In this document: piece by piece, positions 1 to 4,663 of the stretch
Layout: each line of letters opens with the position of its first letter
How positions within the stretch are numbered: the first letter of the stretch is position 1
Assembly: GCA_946886925.1 (NCBI GenBank)
Contig: CAMPJQ010000184.1
Coordinates: 1 to 6,128 of the forward strand
Reading direction: 5' to 3'
DNA: 6,128 nucleotides
From: an uncultured Terrimonas sp.
Lineage (GTDB): Bacteria > Bacteroidota > Bacteroidia > Chitinophagales > Chitinophagaceae
Program-made: the position numbers and the translations under genes
The notes under the pieces: model-generated
Seen by the model: the letters and a program-made list of their open reading frames with translations, nothing else
What the model was told of the DNA's origin: nothing
Databases searched by the model: none

Positions 1-2
1 CA

Positions 3-773
3 CAAAACTGGCGATACTGGGCCGATAAGCAATTGTACTATGCGGCTGAAGAAAACAATGAAGACAATTTTATTGACCGTAAATGGTTTTTGAAGAAAAG
101 AGCTTTTGATACGGTTGCAGATCAAACCGGCAAATTATTTGATCCGAATGTATTTACCATTGTTTGGGCAAGACGTTTTGCTGGATATAAAAGAGCTGAA
201 TTGATTACCCGCGATAAGCATCGCTTTGAGGCGCTGCTGAGCAGCACCAAATATCCTGTACAGATCATCTGGGCAGGGAAACCTTACCCTGTGGATTATC
301 CCGCCATCAGTGATTTTAATTACCTCGTTAACCTGAGCAAGGCTTATAAAAATGTGGCGGTATGTATAGGCTATGAACTAACACTGAGTAAACGGTTAAA
401 ACAGGCCGCGGATTTGTGGTTGAATAACCCGCGTGTGCCCCGCGAAGCATCGGGCACCAGTGGCATGACAGCAGCGATGAACGGCGCCGTGAATTTTTCA
501 ACGGATGATGGGTGGATTCCTGAATTCGTTCATCACGGCCACAATGGCTTTGTAGTACCCAAAGCAGATTACGCGCATATGACGGTACAGGAACAGGATG
601 CTTATGATCTTGGAAAAATATACGAGATATTAGAGAAGGAAATCCTTCCCCTGTATTATGATCACCCCGATCTGTGGCGGCAGGTTATGAAAAATGGCAT
701 GGATGATACCCGTTTCAGGTTTGATTCCGGAAGAATGGCCGATGAATATTACGCATTACTCTATAATGCATAA
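3..773 (+). CDS. alpha-glucan phosphorylase-like glycosyltransferase, C-terminal part (5' end outside window)
   Basis: This is the C-terminal 256 residues of a GT35-type alpha-glucan phosphorylase of the short bacterial/archaeal class. The frame is open to the left edge (it reads QNWRYWADKQLYY before the first possible start, a TTG at 33), so no start is visible. 'ARRFAGYKRAELI' matches the phosphorylase phosphate-site block (KRIHEYKRQLLN in muscle phosphorylase), and the Arg and Lys that contact phosphate are kept. 'REASGTSGMTAAMNGA' matches the block that normally carries the PLP-binding lysine (EASGTSGMK...). Here that position is Thr (codon ACA, 468-470), while Glu, Ser and Gly of the sugar-binding part remain. 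The family acts in the cytoplasm on glycogen or maltodextrin, releasing glucose-1-phosphate. With the PLP lysine absent, phosphorolysis is doubtful and a different glucosyl-transfer role is possible. In Bacteroidota such proteins can be fused to a glycogen-synthase-like N-terminus, which would lie outside this window. The family call is firm; the activity is uncertain. Confidence 0.88.
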   Translation, partial: QNWRYWADKQLYYAAEENNEDNFIDRKWFLKKRAFDTVADQTGKLFDPNVFTIVWARRFAGYKRAELITRDKHRFEALLSSTKYPVQIIWAGKPYPVDYPAISDFNYLVNLSKAYKNVAVCIGYELTLSKRLKQAADLWLNNPRVPREASGTSGMTAAMNGAVNFSTDDGWIPEFVHHGHNGFVVPKADYAHMTVQEQDAYDLGKIYEILEKEILPLYYDHPDLWRQVMKNGMDDTRFRFDSGRMADEYYALLYNA

Positions 774-837
774 TGTGAGCCAGGCAATTGTATCTGTAGG
801 TTTTGATCATTATGCGTATTTAAATCTTATATAAGTC

Positions 838-1272
838 ATGGAAGTATATAAGAAAAACCCTGAAGTAAGGTGGGCGGATCTTGATCCGAATTTTCATATG
901 CTCCACTCCAGGTATTACGATTTTGGGGCTTATGTACGCATGTGCTTTTTAACCGAACATGGATTAACACCTGTAGTAATGCAGGAGCATAGTCTGGGGC
1001 CCATACTTTTCAGGGAGGAATGCGTTTTTAAAAGAGAAGTCAAATTTGGCGACCGTGTTGAAATAGATTTTGTGATGCTCAAAGCCAGAAAAGATGGCTC
1101 AAGGTGGACCATGCAACACCATATTTATACAAATGGCGACACACTGGCTGCAGTAATTACTGTTGACGGCGCCTGGATGAATACACAAAGACGCCGTTTA
1201 GCTACGCCACCTCCATTATTTGCTGAAGTATTCAATAAGATACCGCGTTCTGAAAACTTTGAATGGCAATAG
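838..1272 (+). CDS. acyl-CoA thioesterase, hotdog fold (4-hydroxybenzoyl-CoA thioesterase type)
   Basis: A 144-residue protein of the usual single-hotdog thioesterase length. The N-terminal block 'VRWADLDPNFHMLHSRYYD' (residues 10-28) corresponds to the 4HBT signature FGDCDPAGIVWYPNY. Asp16 aligns with the catalytic Asp17 of the Pseudomonas enzyme, and the following helix contains the usual aromatic residues. The middle strands 'ECVFKREVKFGDRVEIDFVML' and 'RWTMQHHIYTNGDTLAAVITVDGAWM' fit the hotdog beta-sheet. The reaction is hydrolysis of an acyl-CoA thioester in the cytoplasm; the acyl group cannot be told from sequence. The gene starts 64 bases after the phosphorylase stop on the same strand, so co-transcription is possible, but no functional link is evident. 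There is no Shine-Dalgarno sequence; the leader is AT-rich (TTATATAAGTC before ATG), as is common in Bacteroidota. ATG at 838 is chosen because the family block begins only ten residues later. Confidence 0.85.
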   Translation: MEVYKKNPEVRWADLDPNFHMLHSRYYDFGAYVRMCFLTEHGLTPVVMQEHSLGPILFREECVFKREVKFGDRVEIDFVMLKARKDGSRWTMQHHIYTNGDTLAAVITVDGAWMNTQRRRLATPPPLFAEVFNKIPRSENFEWQ

Positions 1273-1278
1273 AAAGAT

Positions 1279-1305
1279 GGAAAGTGAAAATCCATTTCAC
1301 TTTCC
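1279..1305. terminator. perfect 11-bp hairpin between convergent genes, probable bidirectional terminator
   Basis: GGAAAGTGAAA (1279-1289) and TTTCACTTTCC (1295-1305) are exact reverse complements around the loop ATCCA. The hairpin sits 6 bases after the thioesterase stop and 17 bases beyond the FKBP stop on the other strand, the expected place for a shared terminator. Neither side has a clean run of Ts (the plus side continues GCCTTACAGTTTATT, the minus side ATCTTTCTA), so it may act as an RNA-stabilising or weak terminator structure rather than a textbook intrinsic terminator. Confidence 0.65.
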
Positions 1306-1322
1306 GCCTTACAGTTTATTTG

Positions 1323-1751
1323 TTATACAATTTCCACCAGTTCCACATCAAATACAATATCCTTACCTGCCAGAAAATGATTTGCATCTAATATAACAGT
1401 CTTTTCCTGTACTTCGGTAACTACCACAGGAACCGGTTGCCCCTGCTGATTTTGAAGTGTAAGCTGCATACCGGGTTCTAATTTCATATCGGCAGGAACA
1501 TGCTCAATTGGAAACTCAATAATGGCTTCTTCATTCCTTAAGCCATATCCGTCTTCGGGTGCAACGTTAATCAGTTTTTTTTCTCCAATAGCCATCCCTT
1601 CAACTCCTGTATCAAAACCTTTGATCATTTGCCCTGCTCCCAAAGTAAATTCCAATGGTTCACGACCAGCAGAAGAATCAAACTGGTTCCCGTCGGTTAA
1701 GCGTCCTGTATAATGCACACGTACCACATCTCCTTTTTTTGCCTGTTGCAT
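1323..1751 (-). CDS. FKBP-type peptidyl-prolyl cis-trans isomerase, SlyD-like
   Basis: A 142-residue protein with the SlyD-type arrangement: an FKBP domain interrupted by an insert-in-flap chaperone domain. FKBP motifs are 'VHYTGRLTDGNQFDSS' (residues 12-27), 'LGAGQMIKGFDTGVEGM' (37-53), then 'PEDGYG' (65-70). The flap insert runs from about residue 71 to 120, and the FKBP fold returns with 'ANHFLAGKDIVFDVELVEI' (123-141). The family catalyses X-Pro bond isomerisation and holds unfolded proteins in the cytoplasm. The His/Cys-rich metal-binding tail of E. coli SlyD is absent, so a role in nickel delivery is not supported; the protein ends right after the last strand. The usual Pro in 'NHPLAGK' is Phe here. 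There is no signal peptide. The gene is divergent from the muramidase gene across 128 bases and convergent with the thioesterase. ATG at 1751 is preceded by AT-rich sequence without a Shine-Dalgarno. Confidence 0.92.
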   Translation of the reverse strand: MQQAKKGDVVRVHYTGRLTDGNQFDSSAGREPLEFTLGAGQMIKGFDTGVEGMAIGEKKLINVAPEDGYGLRNEEAIIEFPIEHVPADMKLEPGMQLTLQNQQGQPVPVVVTEVQEKTVILDANHFLAGKDIVFDVELVEIV

Positions 1752-1879
1752 AAATGTAAATTTTGAGTATTTAAAATCAGGAAAGGTAAATGATTCCTGC
1801 TCTTTCTACAAAAGTTTAAGGATATTTGAGCCCCGGATTATTCCGGCAAAAATATATATATCAATCTTAAAAAATTGTT
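1752..1879. promoter_or_regulatory. divergent intergenic region, presumed promoters for FKBP and muramidase genes
   Basis: These 128 bases separate two divergent starts, so both promoters should lie here. On the plus strand a TTTG (1825-1828) stands upstream of an AT-rich block AATATATATATC (1851-1862). The pair resembles a -33/-7 arrangement, but the spacing is longer than the Bacteroidota consensus and the second element lacks the TTTG half of TAnnTTTG. Between them is a short inverted repeat, CCGGA (1833-1837) and TCCGG (1842-1846), which could be an operator or chance. On the minus strand TACATTT directly abuts the FKBP ATG. Position supports a regulatory role; the exact boxes are not convincing. 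Confidence 0.35.
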
Positions 1880-3208
1880 ATGCCGGTATATCATTCCATA
1901 ATAGCATTGGTAACCTTTTTTGCAACTGGCGTTTCATGCTACTGTGCATCAGCTATATATAGCAATAATGCTGACACAAATTATCTTTCTGCTGCACACA
2001 ACATCAACAAAAAAAATAATGTTATTACCGGCGCTGAACGATTAGATCAGTACGTTCATTTGCTGAAAGGAAAATCGGTGGCTGTGTTTGCCAATCAAAC
2101 TTCACTTGTTGATCAGTTACATCTTGTTGATACCCTCAAAAGCAGAGGTATTACTATAAAAAAAATATTTTCTCCCGAACATGGCTTCCGAGGCACTGCG
2201 GATGCTGGTGAAAAAGTAGGTAATTATACTGACGCACAAACGGGTATACAGGTTATTTCTTTATACGGAAGTAAAAGAAAGCCTGCTGCAGAAGATGTAA
2301 AAGATGTGGATGTTTTGATTTTTGACATACAGGATGTGGGTGTTCGGTTTTATACCTACATTTCATCACTACAGGAATTTATGGAGGCTGCCATTGCGCT
2401 AAATAAACCACTGATCGTTCTTGACAGGCCAAACCCTAACGGCTTTTATGTAGACGGACCTGTGCTGGATACGCAATACAAATCTTTTGTTGGTATGCAA
2501 CCCGTACCTGTTGTATACGGAATGACGATTGGGGAATACGCCTGCATGTTGCTGAAAGAAAACATGCTTTCCGTAAAAACAAAGGCTCAACCTAACGTTT
2601 ACATTGATCCAAAGCCGGGGGGAAATACGGCCTTATCAAAATTCAGTCTTACCATTATAAAATGCGGTAATTACACGCATGATAGCAAATATGTACTGCC
2701 CGTACGTCCTTCTCCTAATTTGCCCAATATTCAATCGGTATACCTTTATCCTTCTACCTGTTTCTTTGAAGGAACGGTTTTAAGTGAGGGCAGGGGAACG
2801 GCAAAACCCTTCCAGGTGTTCGGACATCCGTCTTTGCCCAGCAATTTATTTTCTTTTACACCCAATCCAACAGAAGGAGCAAAAAATTCAAAATTATACG
2901 GACAACTTTGCTATGGATGGGATTTAAGCGGAACAGTGGAAGAAGTGCTGGATAAAGTCGATAACAGGCTGCAATTAAAATGGCTGATAGAAGCTTACCG
3001 GCTTTTTCCGGATAAGGAGAAATTTTTTATTGTTCCCAAATCAGGAAAGATGGAGGGGTCATTCTTTAATAAATTAGCGGGCAACAATGAATTGTGGCAG
3101 CAAATTAAAAACGGTGTGCCCGAAGCGGATATCCGCAAAAGCTGGGAACCCGGATTATCTGCATTCAAAAAAATAAGAAAGAAGTATTTGCTGTATGAAG
3201 ATTTTTAA
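1880..3208 (+). CDS. DUF1343 / NamZ-type exo-beta-N-acetylmuramidase (GH171), exported
   Basis: A 442-residue member of the DUF1343 family, whose characterised member is Bacillus subtilis NamZ (YbbC). NamZ removes terminal MurNAc from the non-reducing end of peptidoglycan fragments during wall turnover and recycling. Family blocks in order: 'LKGKSVAVFANQTS' in the first Rossmann-like strand region, 'FSPEHGFRGTADAGEKV' with Glu100 and His101 (likely active-site region), 'FDIQDVGVRFYTYISS' (from Asp149), 'DRPNPNG' (182-188), 'PVVYGMTIGEYA', 'VRPSPNLPN', and 'FFEGTVLSEGRGT' with Glu297 and Glu303. The N-terminus is a hydrophobic export signal ending near 'GVSCYCASA'; it lacks the usual basic residues. 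Cys20 could be a lipidation site, but Gly at -3 makes a poor lipobox, so either a lipoprotein or a cleaved periplasmic protein is possible. An in-frame TAA at 1868-1870 limits the start to ATG 1880. Family certain; exact substrate inferred from the family. Confidence 0.92.
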   Translation: MPVYHSIIALVTFFATGVSCYCASAIYSNNADTNYLSAAHNINKKNNVITGAERLDQYVHLLKGKSVAVFANQTSLVDQLHLVDTLKSRGITIKKIFSPEHGFRGTADAGEKVGNYTDAQTGIQVISLYGSKRKPAAEDVKDVDVLIFDIQDVGVRFYTYISSLQEFMEAAIALNKPLIVLDRPNPNGFYVDGPVLDTQYKSFVGMQPVPVVYGMTIGEYACMLLKENMLSVKTKAQPNVYIDPKPGGNTALSKFSLTIIKCGNYTHDSKYVLPVRPSPNLPNIQSVYLYPSTCFFEGTVLSEGRGTAKPFQVFGHPSLPSNLFSFTPNPTEGAKNSKLYGQLCYGWDLSGTVEEVLDKVDNRLQLKWLIEAYRLFPDKEKFFIVPKSGKMEGSFFNKLAGNNELWQQIKNGVPEADIRKSWEPGLSAFKKIRKKYLLYEDF

Positions 3209-3229
3209 TGTGAAAAGTGAGAAGAAGAT
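3209..3229 (+). repeat. short 7-bp-period purine-rich words after the muramidase stop
   Basis: Immediately after the stop codon come TGTGAAA, AGTGAGA and AGAAGAT at 7-base spacing; the first two agree at five of seven positions. Alone this is weak. It is listed because similar GTG-plus-purine words also begin the gap after fmt (4291) and occur inside the thioesterase/FKBP hairpin, and because the heptads inside fmt, read on the minus strand, follow the same AGTGNNN pattern. Confidence 0.4.
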
Positions 3230-3270
3230 GAGTGCGGAATTGGCAGTTTTGAATACCACTCTTTTCTCGT

Positions 3271-3304
3271 CTTGCGCTGCTTCACGAACGGTTTAGTAAT
3301 TTTG
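3271..3304 (+). promoter_or_regulatory. Bacteroidota-type promoter of fmt
   Basis: TAATTTTG (3297-3304) is a full match to the Bacteroidota -7 consensus TAnnTTTG. The -33 element is weaker: CTTG at 3271-3274 in place of TTTG, with 22 bases between the boxes where about 19-21 is usual. The box ends 5 bases before the fmt ATG, so transcription would begin at or within a few bases of the start codon and the mRNA would be leaderless or nearly so. The -7 match is seen directly; the leaderless transcript is inferred. Confidence 0.55.
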
Positions 3305-3309
3305 CAATC

Positions 3310-4290
3310 ATGCCTGCACAAAAAACAGCCCCTTCTGATAAAAAAGATCTTCGCATTGTATTTATGGGTACGCCCGAATTTGCTGTTGCTTCTTTGGATG
3401 CATTGGTGAAAGCAGGATACACTATAATTGCCGTAGTAACCGCTCCTGATAAACCGGCCGGCAGGGGAATGAAGCTTACCGAAAGCGCAGTAAAAAAATA
3501 TGCTTTGGAGCAGGGATTAAGGATTCTTCAACCTGTAAAGCTAAAAGATCCCTTATTTGTTGATGAATTGAGATCATTGAAAGCGGATATGCAAATTGTA
3601 GTTGCCTTTCGCATGTTGCCCGAAATGGTTTGGAACATGCCACCGATGGGAACGATAAATGTACACGGATCATTGCTTCCCCAGTATCGTGGTGCAGCGC
3701 CTATTAATTGGGCGGTGATCAATGGTGAAAAAGAAACCGGGGTAACCACTTTTAAGCTGCAGCAAGAAATAGATACAGGGAATATTTTACTCCAGCAAAG
3801 TTTTGCTATTGGTGAAGATGAAACCGCCGGCGAACTGCACGACCGTATGAAAGAAACTGGAGCAAAACTTTTAGTGCAAACCATAGACGACCTGGTAAAC
3901 GGAACAATTGAAGAAAAGGCACAGCAGCACTCAGCACTTACCACCGGCCACTTACCACTCCACACTCGCCCCCTCAAACATGCCCCCAAAATTTTTACCG
4001 AAACCTGCCGCATAGACTGGAACAAACCGGTAGAAGAAATTCATAATTTAATACGCGGGTTATCACCTTTTCCCGCTGCATTTACATTATTAGACGGAAA
4101 AACATTAAAAATCTTCCGGGCAAAAAAAATTACAACTGCGCCGCTTATACCGCCGGGCAAATATGAATCAGACGGCAAGCAATTTTTTCGTTATGCAGGT
4201 AAAGACGGATATATCGAAATACAGGAGTTGCAGTTGGAAGGTAAAAAACGGATGCCGGTGGAAGCTTTTTTAAGAGGGTACAAATTTTAA
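3310..4290 (+). CDS. fmt: methionyl-tRNA formyltransferase
   Basis: A 326-residue Fmt, which transfers a formyl group from 10-formyltetrahydrofolate to Met-tRNA(fMet) in the cytoplasm before translation initiation. The N-terminal Rossmann domain opens with 'LRIVFMGTPEFA' (14-25). The catalytic trio is intact: Asn117 and His119 in 'NVHGSLLPQYRGAAP' and Asp155 in 'EIDTGN', each exactly 11 residues later than E. coli Asn106, His108 and Asp144. 'TAPDKPAGRG' (44-53) is the usual loop. The C-terminal tRNA-binding OB domain starts near 'CRIDWNKPVEEIHNLIRGLSPFPAA' and continues to the end. 'VAFRMLPEMVWNMPPMGT' is the Bacteroidota form of the strand before the active site. Two oddities: a 13-residue N-terminal extension (MPAQKTAPSDKKD), whose start at ATG 3310 is supported by the promoter just upstream, and a heptad-derived segment at residues 206-219 in the interdomain linker. 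The gene stands alone, with no def partner in view. Confidence 0.97.
   Translation: MPAQKTAPSDKKDLRIVFMGTPEFAVASLDALVKAGYTIIAVVTAPDKPAGRGMKLTESAVKKYALEQGLRILQPVKLKDPLFVDELRSLKADMQIVVAFRMLPEMVWNMPPMGTINVHGSLLPQYRGAAPINWAVINGEKETGVTTFKLQQEIDTGNILLQQSFAIGEDETAGELHDRMKETGAKLLVQTIDDLVNGTIEEKAQQHSALTTGHLPLHTRPLKHAPKIFTETCRIDWNKPVEEIHNLIRGLSPFPAAFTLLDGKTLKIFRAKKITTAPLIPPGKYESDGKQFFRYAGKDGYIEIQELQLEGKKRMPVEAFLRGYKF
3925..3966 (-). repeat. six-unit heptanucleotide tandem repeat inside fmt
   Basis: Read on the minus strand from 3966 to 3925 the bases fall into six 7-mers: AGTGTGG, AGTGGTA, AGTGGCC, GGTGGTA, AGTGCTG, AGTGCTG. All fit RGTGNNN. On the plus strand this includes two exact copies of CACTTACCAC (3935-3944 and 3949-3958), 14 bases apart, and two adjacent CAGCACT units. 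The block is 42 bases long, so it adds 14 residues and keeps the frame. It encodes the linker residues QHSALTTGHLPLHT of Fmt, between the catalytic and tRNA-binding domains. The plus strand turns abruptly C-rich here and just downstream, unlike the rest of the gene, which supports a later insertion. Confidence 0.7.
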
Positions 4291-4308
4291 ATGTGGAAAA
4301 TGTGGAAG
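4291..4308 (+). repeat. two tandem ATGTGGAAR words after the fmt stop
   Basis: ATGTGGAAA (4291-4299) and ATGTGGAAG (4300-4308) are adjacent near-identical 9-mers directly after the fmt stop codon. A looser relative, ATGTGAGAATGAAGG, follows at 4316-4330. The words resemble those in the gap after the muramidase gene. Two copies alone could be chance. Confidence 0.4.
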
Positions 4309-4333
4309 TTTAAAAATGTGAGAATGAAGGGAG

Positions 4334-4348
4334 GCACGCAAAGTGTGC
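4334..4348. terminator. weak hairpin between convergent fmt and small-protein genes
   Basis: GCACGC (4334-4339), loop AAA, GTGTGC (4343-4348) can pair over six positions, one of them a G-T wobble. It lies about midway between two convergent stop codons, where a shared terminator is expected. There is no T-tract on either side, so the assignment rests on position and pairing only. Confidence 0.3.
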
Positions 4349-4380
4349 AACCTGTACCCTGCAACTTGTAACTTGTAACC
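4346..4380. repeat. five-unit heptanucleotide tandem repeat, consensus TGYAACY
   Basis: The bases divide without gaps into TGCAACC, TGTACCC, TGCAACT, TGTAACT and TGTAACC, followed by a sixth partial TG. The array is 35 bases long and intergenic, between the convergent 3' ends of fmt and the small minus-strand gene. Its unit length equals that of the array inside fmt, though the unit sequence differs. There are no unique spacers between units, so this is a simple tandem repeat and not a CRISPR. Confidence 0.75.
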
Positions 4381-4396
4381 TGGTATAAACCATAAA

Positions 4397-4663
4397 CTAC
4401 AAATTCTCTTTTATTTCTTTTGCCAAAAATAAATTCCGGTCTAATATTCCTGTAGCTGTTATGTTCTTCCCTGCAAATATTTCAAGTGACACATCCTTAA
4501 ATGGATTGCCCCCCATTTTCCTTAAAATATACGATTTGCTTTCTGTTTGCAACAGCATGGCACTGCGCTCCGATTTGGAACCCTCAGAAGTTTTTTTCAT
4601 CACAACTTTCCCTGAAAGTTGTACCTCCTTTATCTTACCCGTATTTTTTTTACCTCCGCTCAT
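4397..4663 (-). CDS. small basic protein, possible OB-fold, coupled to the caspase-like peptidase gene
   Basis: An 88-residue protein that I do not recognise by name. Start: a longer reading frame reaches 4726, but its first 21 residues merely re-read the end of the upstream gene. ATG at 4661-4663 is preferred because it has GGAG five bases upstream and lies 14 bases inside the 3' end of the peptidase gene, a typical coupled overlap. The N-terminus is Lys-rich (MSGGKKNTGKIKEV). Then come alternating strands: 'VQLSGKVVMKKTS', 'SAMLLQTESKSYILRKMGGNPF', 'VSLEIFAGKNITATGILDRNLFLAKEIKE'. The pattern of a strand with Gly, a mid-protein 'YILRKMGGNPF', then 'GKxIxxxGxL' and a final strand is typical of small five-stranded OB-like barrels. 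There is no signal peptide and no membrane segment. The OB-fold and any nucleic-acid, ligand or protease-regulating role are inferred from pattern and position only. Confidence 0.75.
   Translation of the reverse strand: MSGGKKNTGKIKEVQLSGKVVMKKTSEGSKSERSAMLLQTESKSYILRKMGGNPFKDVSLEIFAGKNITATGILDRNLFLAKEIKENL

Noticed and set aside
33..35. TTG at 33 as the start of the phosphorylase gene
   Set aside because: The frame continues in family-like sequence to the left edge, and the visible part covers only the C-terminal domain.
774..837. A promoter for the thioesterase with TTTG (802-805) and TTATATAAG (827-835)
   Set aside because: The second element does not match TAnnTTTG and practically touches the ATG; it is not better than chance in AT-rich DNA.
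1323..1751. Naming the isomerase slyD with a nickel-handling role
   Set aside because: The His/Cys-rich C-terminal metal-binding tail that defines this role in E. coli SlyD is absent.
3528..4025. A 165-residue minus-strand open frame opposite fmt
   Set aside because: It is Cys/Ser-rich without any recognisable motif and lies wholly antisense to a gene with all catalytic residues intact; it is a shadow frame.
4346..4380. Possible CRISPR fragment
   Set aside because: Units are 7 bases with no spacers and no cas genes nearby; it is a plain tandem repeat.
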